Shown here one piece after another: positions 25,555 to 34,439 of a stretch of 64,000 bases of DNA. Numbering within the stretch: the first letter of the stretch is position 1; the number at the start of each line of letters is the position of its first letter. Both the position numbers and the translations under genes were made by a program. Under the pieces are notes generated by a model. That model did no database searches and was not told the origin of the DNA. It worked only from the letters and a program-made list of their open reading frames with translations. The stretch is from Candidatus Microbacterium colombiense (GTDB lineage Bacteria; Actinomycetota; Actinomycetes; Actinomycetales; Microbacteriaceae): positions 1,426,001-1,490,000 of the forward strand of contig CP119308.1 of NCBI GenBank assembly GCA_029203165.1. Direction: 5' to 3'.

Positions 25555-26527
25555 TCAGGGGCCCTCGGGATCGACGATCCCGCGGTCGGCCCAGAACGGT
25601 TCGACCAGGCGGCGCAGTTCAGTGGCGCCGATCCGGTCGACCAGGTTGGCGGCATCGAGGTTCGCGTGCAGCTGCTCGATGCGGGATGCGCCGAAGAGCG
25701 TCGTCGTGAGCGCCGGGTGCGTCAGCGTGAAGGCGATGCCGAGCTGCGCCGGCGAGGCATCGAGTGATGTGGCGAGCTCGGTGAAGGCCGGGACGTCGGC
25801 GATGATGCGCTCCCGGATGTCGCCGGGATCGCGACCGATCTGCCGGTCACCGGCGACGGTGCCCGCGAGCACGCCACCCTCCAGACAATCGGATGCCTGC
25901 AGTGTCAGTCCCTGTTCCCACAGCCTGGCGAAGGGCGCACCGTCCGGGATCGCGCGACGCGCGACGCTGTATTTGAGCTGCGCGATCTGGGGACCGGCGA
26001 CCCCTTCGTCGGCGGCGATGTCGATCAGCTGCTGGATGCTCGACGCCGACCAGTTGTTGACGCCCCATGCGCGGATCAATCCGGCGTCCGCCAGCTGAGC
26101 GAGGTCGAGCACGAGGTCGCGCAGGTCGAGGTCGTCGCGCCGCAGATCGCCGAGGACCACGAGGTCGGCATGCTCGACACCCACGCGCAGCAGCGCGTTC
26201 TCCAGTTGCGGTCGGAACCCGTCGGAACCGAACGGCTCGAGCCACAGCTTCGACGAGAGGAGCCACTCGTCGCGTCGCAGGCCCGCCGCGCGCACCATCG
26301 CCGAGAAGATGATGTCGGTGAACACGGGGGGGCATGCCCGGTGTGGAATACACGCCGACGTCGAAGAGGTTCACGCCGCGGTCCACCGCCTGCCGCAGCA
26401 TCATGACCGCATCGGCGAAGTCCATTCGGTCATAGGTGTGCCAGGAGCCGAGCGAGAACAGCGATGCCTGGATGCCGCTGCGACCGATCTCGCGTCGGGG
26501 CAGGGGAAGTGCGGGAAGAAGGGTCAT
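25555..26527 (-). pseudogene. Aldo/keto reductase, frame shifted at a C7 tract
   Basis: ATG 26527 follows GTGAGGACGACC. The first 67 or so residues (LFSLGSWHTYDRM; then NLFDVGVYSTPGMP) are in one frame; the rest (SKLWLEPF, NNWSASSIQQL, LFGASRIEQL) continues in the next frame. The join is a run of seven Gs on the plus strand (26326-26332); with six, the two parts fuse into a 323-residue protein, close to the 320 of its paralogue at 28482. AKRs reduce carbonyls with NADPH. The homopolymer could be a sequencing artefact or a phase-variable switch. Start and end sit within the six-gene operon. Confidence 0.85.
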
Positions 26528-26535
26528 GGTCGTCC

Positions 26536-27636
26536 TCACAGTCGGGGATCGATGACGGCCTTGACCTCATCGAGGTGGTGCATCCGGGCGATCTTGGCCG
26601 AGGCCTCGGCGAGGCCGACAGGGGCGCTGAACAGGTCGTCCCAGGGGTAGCGGTCCCCGAAGGCGCTGAAGAACTCGATCGCCCTGGCGTAGTCCGAGAT
26701 GTCGCCGTTGAGTGAGCCGACCAGCGTGAGCTCCTTGCCCATGATCGCGCTGAGCGGGAAGCCGTCTCCGGCCGGCCCGGTCGATCCGACGATCACGACG
26801 GTGCCGCGCTGGGCTGCCATGCCGATCGCATCCGGTCCGACGCTCGGAGCGCCGGCGAAGTCGAACACGTGGTCGGCACCGTTGCCGTTCGTGAGTGCGA
26901 GAACCTGATCGACGACGGGACCGTCGCGGAAGTCGACGACGGCATCCGCCCCGAATCGCGCGGCGAGCTCCAGCCGTGGCGCGGGGGCGCCGACGGTGAT
27001 CACCTGTCCGGCGCCGGCGATCTTGGCGACGGCGGTGGCGAAGATGCCGAGCGCACCTGCCCCCTGCACGACGACCCTCGATCCGGGGCGGATGCGCCCC
27101 GCGCGCTCGAACGATCGCAGCACGGTCTTCGCCGCACATCCCGCCATCGACGCCCAGGTGTCCTTGACGGATGCCGGGAGCAGGAGCTTCGCGGCAGCAG
27201 GGGTGACATAGGCGTACTCCGCCAGCCCGGCGGTGGCGAACGGCGGCACATCAGAGCGTTGCAGGAAGCCGTACCCTCGGCGGGAGCAGGCGACCGGCTC
27301 GCGCAGCACGACGCAGCCGTGGCATTCACCGCATGTCGACTCTGACCAGCCGATGCGATCGCCGGGGGAGAGGGGGCGGCCCAGGGCGTCGCGCGTGTCG
27401 GGGCCGGTGGCGACGATCTCGCCCACCATCTCGTGCCCGAGCACCATCGGGAGCATGCCGGGGAACGTCATGCGCCCTTCCCAGATCTCGATGTCGGTGC
27501 CGCAGAGGGTCGTGCAGGCGATGCGCACGAGTGCAGCGCCGGGTTCGATGTCGGCGGGCAGCGGCAGATCCTGCAGGGTGAGCGGTTCGCCGTGTGCCGT
27601 GAGCACGGCGGCGCGGGTACTGGTGGGGAGCGTCAT
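26536..27636 (-). CDS. Zinc-binding alcohol dehydrogenase (MDR family)
   Basis: 366 residues. Catalytic-zinc residues are in TLCGTDIEIWEG and GHEMVGEI; the structural-zinc lobe is CGECHGCVVLREPVAC. The nucleotide site is VQGAGALGIFATAVAK with a downstream loop (ITVGAPAPR) lacking the classic Asp, so NADP is possible. It is related to the PhpD/threonine-dehydrogenase-like branch. It begins 10 bp after the SDR stop and ends just before the aldo/keto reductase, so the three oxidoreductases are co-transcribed. Substrate is probably a secondary alcohol or the aldehyde/alcohol product of the esterases (inference). Confidence 0.9.
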   Translation of the reverse strand: MTLPTSTRAAVLTAHGEPLTLQDLPLPADIEPGAALVRIACTTLCGTDIEIWEGRMTFPGMLPMVLGHEMVGEIVATGPDTRDALGRPLSPGDRIGWSESTCGECHGCVVLREPVACSRRGYGFLQRSDVPPFATAGLAEYAYVTPAAAKLLLPASVKDTWASMAGCAAKTVLRSFERAGRIRPGSRVVVQGAGALGIFATAVAKIAGAGQVITVGAPAPRLELAARFGADAVVDFRDGPVVDQVLALTNGNGADHVFDFAGAPSVGPDAIGMAAQRGTVVIVGSTGPAGDGFPLSAIMGKELTLVGSLNGDISDYARAIEFFSAFGDRYPWDDLFSAPVGLAEASAKIARMHHLDEVKAVIDPRL

Positions 27637-27646
27637 GGGGGTCCTC

Positions 27647-28381
27647 TCAGACCAGGAGCTGTCCGCCGTCGACGGCGACGGAGACTCCGGTGATGTGGCT
27701 GGCGGCGTCGCTCGCGAGGAAGAGTACGAGCGGGGTGATCTGGTCGACCTCGGCGATCGTGCCCAGCGGAATGCGCGACTCCCAGGCGGCGCGCGCCTGC
27801 GGATCCGAGGCGAACGCAGCGGTCAGCGGCGTGAGCACGGGGCCGGGGGCCACCGCGTTCACGCGCACTCCGGACGGGGCGAGCTCGATCGCGGCGGTGC
27901 GCGTGAGCGCGTCGACCGCGGCCTTGGTGGCCTCGTAGTGGCCGAGGCCCGGGGTCGGCTGTCGGGCGCCGATCGAGGAGATGTTCACGATCGCGCCGCG
28001 GCCGGCCGTCGCGAGCATCGCGCCGAACACACGGAGCATCAGGAACGTGCCGCGGACGTTGACCCGGAGGGCCGCATCGACGACGTCGACCGGGACCTCC
28101 TGCAGCGTGCCGCCGCCCGCGACGATGCCGGCGTTGTTGACCAGCACGTCGAGTCCCCCGGTGGCTGTGAGGTGCTCGGCCGCGGCGAGGACGGATGCTT
28201 CGTCGCCGATGTCGAGTGCGAGCGCGGTGGCCCCGATCTCGGCGGCGACGGCGGCGGCGGCATCCGCGTCCACATCGCCGATGAAGACCTCGGCTCTCTC
28301 CGCGCGGAAGGCGGACGCGATGCCGCGACCGAGCCCGGAGGCGCCTCCGGTGACCAGGATGCGGCGGGGGGATTCGGTCAT
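27647..28381 (-). CDS. SDR-family oxidoreductase, first gene of six-gene operon
   Basis: 244 residues. TGGASGLGRG (about 12-21) binds the cofactor, with an acidic strand-2 end (IGDVDADA) favouring NAD. NNAG, ISSIGA and YEATK give the remaining motifs. The ATG at 28381 has GAGGACGAAC upstream; an upstream extension to 28564 would cross the divergent promoter and is rejected. Closest look is to 3-oxoacyl-ACP-reductase-like and glucose-dehydrogenase-like SDRs. The operator at 28428-28441 lies about 47 bp upstream. Confidence 0.9.
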   Translation of the reverse strand: MTESPRRILVTGGASGLGRGIASAFRAERAEVFIGDVDADAAAAVAAEIGATALALDIGDEASVLAAAEHLTATGGLDVLVNNAGIVAGGGTLQEVPVDVVDAALRVNVRGTFLMLRVFGAMLATAGRGAIVNISSIGARQPTPGLGHYEATKAAVDALTRTAAIELAPSGVRVNAVAPGPVLTPLTAAFASDPQARAAWESRIPLGTIAEVDQITPLVLFLASDAASHITGVSVAVDGGQLLV

Positions 28382-28427
28382 GTTCGTCCTCACTGACGGG
28401 TGTTCTGACGGGATGTGTCCGTTATAT

Positions 28428-28441
28428 TCTACAAACATAGA
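28428..28441. promoter_or_regulatory. Operator A site 1 (TCTAC-N4-ATAGA)
   Basis: TCTACAAACATAGA lies between the divergent SDR operon (minus) and the aldo/keto reductase gene (plus). It matches TCYAC-N4-RTAGA, also found at 32697, 39469 and 41968. An AT-rich TTATAT precedes it. A repressor here would control both directions. Confidence 0.6.
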
Positions 28442-28481
28442 AAAACACAACCCCGTGTCATGCGGAGCCGAAGGAGTCTTC

Positions 28482-29444
28482 ATGCCCGAATCGACATACC
28501 CCGCCAGCGCCCTGGTCTCCGGGGGAGCGACGGTGCCTCCACTGGCGCTCGGATCCTGGAACACGTGGGACCGGATTGCGCCCGACGAGGCGGTCGCCGT
28601 GATCCGCCGTGCCGTGGAGCGCGACGCCGGGTTCTTCGATGTCGCCTACTACAACATGGGTCCGCACGCCGAGAACTCGCGGACCGACATCCTGTTCGGC
28701 GAAGCCCTTCGCGTGAGCGGAGTCGCCCGCTCCGAGATCGTGCTGTGCGGAAAGCTGTGGCTGTGGGACTGGCCGAACCAGGGTTTCCGCGCGCAGCTGG
28801 TCGAGTCGCTGCAGCGTGCGGGCCTCGACGGGTTCGACACGCTGGTGGTGGGGGACTACCTCGACGCGCCGGACATGCCACGCCTCGTGGCCGACGTGAA
28901 CGCGCTGATCGACGAGGGGCTGGTCGGATCCTGGGGGATCAACAACTGGCGGATCGCGCAGACGCGGGAGGCTCTGGCGGAGGCCGAGGCGCAGGGTGTC
29001 ACCGGGCCCGTCTTCGCGCAACTGAAGTACGGCATCGCCCGTCGCTCGATGGCGGAGGGCGACGCGTACGGCCCCCTGTTCGCCGACGGGACGCTGACCC
29101 TGCAGGCCTCTGATGTGTTCGAAGGGGGAATCCTCGCCACGGGGCGCTCGCCGCAGCGCAAGATCGGCGCCGACGTCGGCGGGATCCGTGAGCGGATCGC
29201 CGCGATCTACCCCGAGGTCGAGCGGGTCGCGGGGGAGTTCGGCGTCACGGCTGCCGCGCTCGGGATCGCATTCTGCCTGTCGAATCCGGCGACCGCGAAC
29301 GTGCTGTTCGGTGCGTCACGCCTCGAGCAGCTGGAGCAGAACCACGCGGCACTCGCGTTGGCGCGCGATCACGGTGACGAGGTCAGGGCTGCGCTCGCCG
29401 AGTGCTGGGTCGACCGCGAGGTGCGCGCCGACGGGGTGTGGTGA
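28482..29444 (+). CDS. Aldo/keto reductase
   Basis: 320 residues, intact paralogue of the broken AKR at 25555-26527. TIM-barrel elements: LALGSWNTWDRI, FFDVAYYNMG (Asp/Tyr of the active site), VLCGKLWLWD (Lys), and the cofactor segments NNWRIAQ, FAQLKYGIARR and LFGASRLEQL. ATG 28482 has AAGGAG 5 bp upstream. It is divergent from the six-gene operon and shares operator A. The pair of AKRs may act on two related carbonyl compounds. Confidence 0.9.
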   Translation: MPESTYPASALVSGGATVPPLALGSWNTWDRIAPDEAVAVIRRAVERDAGFFDVAYYNMGPHAENSRTDILFGEALRVSGVARSEIVLCGKLWLWDWPNQGFRAQLVESLQRAGLDGFDTLVVGDYLDAPDMPRLVADVNALIDEGLVGSWGINNWRIAQTREALAEAEAQGVTGPVFAQLKYGIARRSMAEGDAYGPLFADGTLTLQASDVFEGGILATGRSPQRKIGADVGGIRERIAAIYPEVERVAGEFGVTAAALGIAFCLSNPATANVLFGASRLEQLEQNHAALALARDHGDEVRAALAECWVDREVRADGVW

Positions 29445-29453
29445 AAGGGCGGC

Positions 29454-29834
29454 CTACGCCTCGCGTTCGACGGCGAGCGCCACCGCGCGTTCGAAGGTCG
29501 AGACGATGACCTGACGCCGGTCGATGCGGTAGTCCTCATCGGGGTCGAGTTCGTCGATGTACTCGTCCCACACGCGCACATACCGGTCTCGCCAGGACTC
29601 GAGCGTGCTGCGCGACGGGAACGTCGCCCCCACCCGTCCGGCGGATCCGATATCGGTGAGGAGCTCCAGCCAGGCGGGCGCCATCGACCCTCCCCACTCG
29701 TCGGGCTGCAGCTCGGTGTCGTCGTCCTCATCGGCGAACACCTCCGCGATCTTCGCGATGAGACCGTCCGTGATCTCGCTCAGTCCGTCCGCGACGGTGT
29801 CGTCGTCGAAGTTGCCCGGTCCCCACGTGCCCAT
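29454..29834 (-). CDS. DUF4259-domain protein
   Basis: 126 residues. It begins with MGTWGPGNFDDDTVADGLSE, the signature opening of DUF4259 (xWGxGxFENDxAxD pattern), and is acidic throughout. No catalytic residues are known for the family. ATG 29834 has GAGGAAGAGGACGC nearby. It is a stand-alone gene convergent with the aldo/keto reductase (9 bp gap). Confidence 0.85.
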   Translation of the reverse strand: MGTWGPGNFDDDTVADGLSEITDGLIAKIAEVFADEDDDTELQPDEWGGSMAPAWLELLTDIGSAGRVGATFPSRSTLESWRDRYVRVWDEYIDELDPDEDYRIDRRQVIVSTFERAVALAVEREA

Positions 29835-29952
29835 GCGTCCTCTTCCTCATCGGAATGCCGTGTCGGCCTCTGCCGTCGGATCGACTTCAGCCAAGCAGGT
29901 CGACCCGAGGGTGGGCGCTCACCGCGCGGTGTTTCGCCGCACGGGGTGCGCC

Positions 29953-30276
29953 TCAGTGCGCGCCCCCGAACTCGATCATCGCGACGCCGACCGCGATGAG
30001 GGCCACGCCGACTGCCATCAGCGCCGAGAAGTGATCCTTGAAGATCACCCGCCCGAGGATCGCAGTCACGGCGACTCCAGCAGCCGCCCAGATGCCGTAG
30101 GCGACGCCCACCGGCATCCCCATCGCGAGGATCGTGCCGAGCAGAGTGAACGCGGCGAGGTAGCCGACCACGATCACCGGAATCCAGCGCTTGCGGCGGA
30201 AGCCTTCCGAGGCGCGCAGGCTCAGCGTCGCGGTGACCTCGCTGGCGATCGCGAGGGCGAGCAGCAGCCAGGTCAC
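29953..30276 (-). CDS. SMR-family efflux protein, subunit 2 of a pair
   Basis: 107 residues, four transmembrane helices. The essential Glu is in ASEVTATLSL (residue about 13), and GMPVGVAYGIWAAAG carries the SMR signature around the conserved Gly-Tyr-x-x-Trp. GTG 30276 overlaps the upstream SMR stop by 4 bp (GTGA), so the two are made together as a likely heterodimer, as in EbrAB or YkkCD pairs. Paired SMRs export cationic drugs or guanidinium-like compounds. Confidence 0.9.
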   Translation of the reverse strand: MTWLLLALAIASEVTATLSLRASEGFRRKRWIPVIVVGYLAAFTLLGTILAMGMPVGVAYGIWAAAGVAVTAILGRVIFKDHFSALMAVGVALIAVGVAMIEFGGAH

Positions 30277-30656
30277 GATGTGGCCTCCGTCGTCGTCACG
30301 GCGGTCGTTTCGCGGGTGTGAGAGCCGAGCTCGACCAGGAGTACCCCGATCACGATCACTCCGACGCCGATGATCTGCACGGGCCCGAGCAGCTCGCCGA
30401 ACAGCACGGTGCCCAGCACCGCGGTGAGGACGACGCCGATCGCCGACCAGATGCCGTACGCGACGCCCACCGCCATGCCCCTGTCGAGGACGATCGAGAG
30501 CAACCACAGGGAACCGCTGTATCCGATCACCACGAGGATCAGCCACAGCGGGTGCGTGAAGCCCTCGGCAGCGCGTAGCGAGAGCGTGGCAGTGACCTCC
30601 AGGGCGATGGCGATCAGGAGCGGTGGCCACGCCGAGCGGCGGGGGTGGTCTGTCAT
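30273..30656 (-). CDS. SMR-family efflux protein, subunit 1 of a pair
   Basis: 127 residues, four helices. IALEVTATLSLRAAEG holds the essential Glu; GMAVGVAYGIWSAIG is the SMR signature. It has extra charged residues at the N-terminus and a Thr/Glu-rich C-tail (THTRETTAVTTTEATS-like), so the two subunits differ in their ends, a feature used to fix opposite topology in heterodimeric SMRs. I looked for a guanidine riboswitch in the leader (30657-30760) and see none. Confidence 0.9.
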   Translation of the reverse strand: MTDHPRRSAWPPLLIAIALEVTATLSLRAAEGFTHPLWLILVVIGYSGSLWLLSIVLDRGMAVGVAYGIWSAIGVVLTAVLGTVLFGELLGPVQIIGVGVIVIGVLLVELGSHTRETTAVTTTEATS

Positions 30657-30774
30657 CGAGAGGCCTTTCGGATGCGTCCGTGGAGAGAACGCGTCGGATG
30701 CTCTCAGGATTCCCTGTCCGGTGGGTGAACGGGAGGGCGGATCACCCTCCTCGGATGCTGGTATACCGGCATTG

Positions 30775-30794
30775 TATCGAAGATATGTTCGATA
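30775..30794. promoter_or_regulatory. LexA (SOS) box upstream of the DUF222-HNH gene
   Basis: TATCGAAGATATGTTCGATA is a 20-bp dyad whose core TCGAAGATATGTTCGA differs at one base from the actinobacterial LexA consensus TCGAAC-N4-GTTCGA. It is 30 bp upstream of the ATG at 30824. SOS control of 13E12-type DUF222 genes is known in mycobacteria. Confidence 0.75.
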
Positions 30795-30823
30795 CTCGGG
30801 GTTCGCTCGAGGTAAAATCAGGT

Positions 30824-32242
30824 ATGTCGAAACTGGTCGGGGTGCACGAGGCGTTGGGTCGCCTCGATGCAGCCTGGGCGGGGGCGGATGACGCGCAAGA
30901 TCTCACGCGGGAGCAGTTGGTCGCGGTCAATGACGCGATCGGGGTGTTGCAGCGGCGGTTGTCGTCCGTGCACGTGGCGGTCGCGGCGGGTATCGCCCGG
31001 GAGTCGCGGCCGGAGCTGGGCGCGGCGAGTCTGGCGAAGCAGCAGGGTTTCCGGAATCCGGCGACGTTGATCGCAGCTACGACGGGGGTGTCGGCGGGGG
31101 ATGCGTCCCGGTTGGTGGCGGTGGGGGAGGCGACGGCGCCGCGGGCGGATCTTCTCGGAGCGCGGTTGCCGGCGAAGTACCCGCGGGTTCGGGAGGCGTT
31201 GGCCTCGGGGGCGCTGAGTGCGCAGGCGGCGGCATTGATCATCGGAGCGCTGGAACGCTGCCGGGTGGCGGCCGGGGCGGTGCGGGTCGCCGAGGGGGAG
31301 CGGGCACTGGTGGAGGCGGCGGCCGGACTGGCGCTGGATGCGGTGCGCAAGCTGGTCGTGCGGGCGGAGGCGTGGTTGGACCCCGACGGGGTGCCGTCGC
31401 GAGACGAGGAGCGGCGGGCGAAGCGGGCGCTGACGATGTTCGAGCGTGACGAGATGCTGCACCTGAACGCGGTCCTGGATGCGGAGAGTGCCGCCCCGGT
31501 CGTTGCGGCGGTGCGCGGGTTCGTCACGGCGGCGTTCGCAGCGCGCAAGGATGCCCCGCACCCCGACGCGGTGGATGCGGATCGGCGTACGGTCCCGATG
31601 ATCCAGGCCGACGCGCTGGTCGCGTTCTGCGCGCACATGATCGACTGCGACACCCGGGTGCCGTTGGCGGGAGCGACGGTGATCGTGCGGATGACCCTGG
31701 ACGACCTGGAATCCGGTACCGGGGCGGCGACGATCGACGGGATCGAGGCCCCGGTCGGCGTCGCAGCGGCACGACGGATGGCCGCCGGGGCCGGAGTGAT
31801 TCCCTGGGTGATGGGCTCAGACAGCGAGATCCTGGACTGGGGCAGAGAGAAACGCCTCTTCACCCGAGCGCAACGCCTCGCGTTGGTGGAACGTGATGGC
31901 GGGTGCGCGATGTGCGGGCTGCCACCGGAGATGACGAAAGCGCACCACATCCGATGGTGGCGCCGCGATACTGGGCCGACGGACCTGTCCAACGGGGTGC
32001 TGCTGTGCGAGACATGTCACCACCGCATCCACGACAACGACTGGGAGATCCGCATCGACGGCACCGGCACCACCGCCCGGGTCTGGTTCACCCCGCCCCG
32101 CTGTGTCGACCCCGCGCGCACCCCACGGCTGGGCGGCAGGGCCCGCTTCGACATCGCGCCTGAGGTGCGCACGCGTCATCAGGACTCGTCGGCGACGATC
32201 TCGGCTTTGAAGCCGGCGGTGTTCTCCAGCCAGCCGGCGTAG
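30824..32242 (+). CDS. DUF222/13E12-family protein with HNH endonuclease domain
   Basis: 472 residues from ATG 30824 (GAGGTAAAATCAGGT upstream); ORF extension further upstream would swallow the LexA box. Residues about 20-330 are the alpha-helical DUF222 region; about 355-430 is an HNH nuclease: CAMCGLPPEM, then AHHIRWWRRDTGPTD and LLCETCHHRIHD, with CxxC pairs for structural zinc. Such genes are numerous, repeated and often SOS-induced in actinobacteria; their true role is unknown. The last 64 bp overlap the convergent VOC gene. Confidence 0.88.
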   Translation: MSKLVGVHEALGRLDAAWAGADDAQDLTREQLVAVNDAIGVLQRRLSSVHVAVAAGIARESRPELGAASLAKQQGFRNPATLIAATTGVSAGDASRLVAVGEATAPRADLLGARLPAKYPRVREALASGALSAQAAALIIGALERCRVAAGAVRVAEGERALVEAAAGLALDAVRKLVVRAEAWLDPDGVPSRDEERRAKRALTMFERDEMLHLNAVLDAESAAPVVAAVRGFVTAAFAARKDAPHPDAVDADRRTVPMIQADALVAFCAHMIDCDTRVPLAGATVIVRMTLDDLESGTGAATIDGIEAPVGVAAARRMAAGAGVIPWVMGSDSEILDWGREKRLFTRAQRLALVERDGGCAMCGLPPEMTKAHHIRWWRRDTGPTDLSNGVLLCETCHHRIHDNDWEIRIDGTGTTARVWFTPPRCVDPARTPRLGGRARFDIAPEVRTRHQDSSATISALKPAVFSSQPA

Positions 32243-32571
32243 TGATCCGGGCCTCCCGCGTGGGGGTAGCGCTCCGAGTACAGCGGTCGCCAGCCGTGCG
32301 CTGGAGCGGCAGCCATCATCGCATCGACACGGTCGGCGCCACCCGCCGCGAAAGCGAGGTGGTTCACCCCCGGCGCTCGGCGGTCATGCACCGAACCGGA
32401 CAGAGTCGGCGACGTCGTGAGCGTGAGGTACACGCCGCCCGCTGACCAGGACTCGCCTTCGCTCCATTCGCTCGTGAGTGCGAAACCGAGCTCGCGCAAC
32501 AACCAGCCCCACTCTGATCTCGCCTGCGCGAGGTCAGCGACCCAGATCTCCACGTGATGCAATCCCGACAC
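32179..32571 (-). CDS. VOC-superfamily (glyoxalase-like) protein
   Basis: 130 residues from a GTG at 32571 (GLHHVEIWVADLA opening), the normal length for a single VOC protein. Metal-site candidates are His in LHHVEIW, His in GVNHLAFAA and Glu near the C-terminus (KAEIVADE). Upstream in-frame codons to 32721 encode a non-conserved Arg/Cys-rich extension that I reject. VOC proteins include dioxygenases, isomerases and resistance binders. The gene is convergent with, and overlaps by 64 bp, the HNH gene; operator A at 32697 lies in its upstream region. Confidence 0.75.
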   Translation of the reverse strand: MSGLHHVEIWVADLAQARSEWGWLLRELGFALTSEWSEGESWSAGGVYLTLTTSPTLSGSVHDRRAPGVNHLAFAAGGADRVDAMMAAAPAHGWRPLYSERYPHAGGPDHYAGWLENTAGFKAEIVADES

Positions 32572-32696
32572 GGAGCAAGTCTTGCAGCAGCACCCGCTCT
32601 CCTGAAACGACCAAGCCCTGCGCGCTCGGACAAGCCGGGTGCGTCCCCAGGCATGGATGCCGCACTCCTCGCCCCAGAATGTCCTTGCGCTCTTTT

Positions 32697-32710
32697 TCCA
32701 CGCATGTAGA
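32697..32710. promoter_or_regulatory. Operator A site 2 (TCCAC-N4-GTAGA)
   Basis: TCCACGCATGTAGA is a dyad with one mismatch, between the VOC gene (minus) and the peptide-type binding protein gene (plus, ATG 32810). It matches three other sites in the window. Confidence 0.6.
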
Positions 32711-32809
32711 CTAACCAGCACGACACATCGAAGTGGCGTCTGATCCGGCTCTCCGGCCAGTGGCTCTTCGAACCTTCTTCACCACTCCCTGCACCCGAGA
32801 GAAGGAACC

Positions 32810-34339
32810 ATGAAACGAATGCCCCTTGCGATCGCCGCGGCCCTCGCCGCGGCCCTCGCGCTCACCAGCTGCAGCGGCGGAGCCGCACCGACTCCGTCCG
32901 ACGGCAGCGGCGTGGACAGCCCTGACGCCCTGAACATCGGCAACTTCCTCGACGTCACGTCGTGGGACCCGTCGCTCGCCGACATCGGCTTCGACGGACC
33001 GTACCTGTCCGCCGTCTACGACGCCCTGATCGCCCTCGACAAGGACGGCAACCCGATCCCGTCGCTCGCGACCGCGTGGACCGTCGCTGACGACGACCTC
33101 AGCATCGACCTCGACATCCGCACCGACGCCGTGTTCAGTGACGGCACACCGGTCGACGCCGACGCCGTGGTCAAGAGCCTCGAGTACCTCAAGGCCGGAG
33201 CTCGGTCGGGGGAGGCCTACCTCAACGTCTCCTCGTTCGAGAAGGTCGACGATGACACGATCAGCATCACGCTCACGCAGCGCGATGACACGATCCTGTA
33301 TCTGATGGGCCTCGGTCGCAGCTACGTCATGTCTCCGGCATCCATCGACGCCGACTCGCTCGGCAAGGAGCCGATCGGCTCCGGACCGTACGTGCTCGAC
33401 AGCGCGACCAGCGTCGCCGGCGCGGAGTACCACTTCACCAAGGTCGCCGACCATTGGGACGCCAAGACATACCCCTTCGCCGAGCTCTCGATCTTCCCGA
33501 TCACGGATGCCACGGCACGCCACAACGCGATGCTCAGCGGACAGATCAACGTGCAGTACGGGGATGTCGCGAACCTCGAGCAGGCCGACCAGCAGGGGTG
33601 GAACGTCGCACAGCGCGTCTCCGGCTGGGCTGGTCTCGTGATCACCGACCACACCGGCGCCAAGAGCGAACCCCTCGGCAAGCTCGAAGTGCGCCAGGCC
33701 TTGAACTATGCCTTCGACGGCGCCGCAGTGCTCGCCGCGGTCGGCAGTGGGGCAGGGGTCGCGACCAATCAGGTGTTCCCCGACGGCGGTACCATCAACG
33801 ATCCGTCGCTGAACGAGACCTACGCCTACAACATCGACAAGGCCAAGGAACTGCTGGCAGAGGCCGGCTACCCCGACGGCTTCGAGATCTCGATGCCCAT
33901 GTCGCCGATCTTCGAGATGTGGAAGCCCTCTGCGGAGCAGGCCCTCAACGAGCTCGGCATCACCGTCACCTGGGACAACATGCAGATGCCGGACTACCAG
34001 CTGAACGCGCCGAACTACCCGATGTTCATCTCGTTCCTGGCCATGGACGGAAACGACGTCGCGACGGTCTCCCGTCAGCTCACGAGTGTGCAGTGGTTCA
34101 ACCCCGAGCCCGACTACGCGAAGAACGAGGTCATCGCCCCGCTCGTCGAGAAGGTGCAGAGCGCCCGCGGCGATGAGCAGACGGCCGCCATCCAGGAGCT
34201 GAACCAGGCGCTCGTCGACCAGGCGTGGTGGTCGGTCTGGTACCAGGCGAACAACATCTACTACACCGCTGCCGGCATCCAGCTGCAGCCGGTGGTCGGG
34301 ATGATGTTCCCCACCCTGCGCTACATCACTCAGGGCTGA
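32810..34339 (+). CDS. Peptide/oligo-solute ABC transporter substrate-binding lipoprotein, system 1
   Basis: 509 residues, family 5 extracellular solute-binding protein. The signal peptide ends in the lipobox LTSC (Cys near 21). SWDPSLADIGFDGPYLSAVYDALIALD-type opening (only part shown), PSLATAWTV, and GSGPYVLDS are family landmarks. GAGAGAAGGAACC precedes the ATG. Binding proteins of this family take dipeptides, oligopeptides, glutathione, opines, nickel or oligosaccharides. It is the first gene of a four-gene importer operon under operator A. Confidence 0.92.
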   Translation: MKRMPLAIAAALAAALALTSCSGGAAPTPSDGSGVDSPDALNIGNFLDVTSWDPSLADIGFDGPYLSAVYDALIALDKDGNPIPSLATAWTVADDDLSIDLDIRTDAVFSDGTPVDADAVVKSLEYLKAGARSGEAYLNVSSFEKVDDDTISITLTQRDDTILYLMGLGRSYVMSPASIDADSLGKEPIGSGPYVLDSATSVAGAEYHFTKVADHWDAKTYPFAELSIFPITDATARHNAMLSGQINVQYGDVANLEQADQQGWNVAQRVSGWAGLVITDHTGAKSEPLGKLEVRQALNYAFDGAAVLAAVGSGAGVATNQVFPDGGTINDPSLNETYAYNIDKAKELLAEAGYPDGFEISMPMSPIFEMWKPSAEQALNELGITVTWDNMQMPDYQLNAPNYPMFISFLAMDGNDVATVSRQLTSVQWFNPEPDYAKNEVIAPLVEKVQSARGDEQTAAIQELNQALVDQAWWSVWYQANNIYYTAAGIQLQPVVGMMFPTLRYITQG

Positions 34340-34439
34340 CGCCCGTCGGGGCGCCCCCGGCCGGATCATCGCGACCGCGGCGATCCGGACCGGGAGCCGC
34401 CCCGGCATCCATCCCCCTCCGACCCTCCGAGAGGTCCTC

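Noticed and set aside
30657..30760. Possible guanidine riboswitch upstream of the paired SMR genes
   Set aside because: The known ykkC-type conserved segments and paired ACGR hairpins are not present.
32572..32721. N-terminal extension of the VOC protein
   Set aside because: The extension is Arg/Cys-rich, unlike VOC proteins, and overlaps operator A; the GTG at 32571 gives a normal 130-residue protein.
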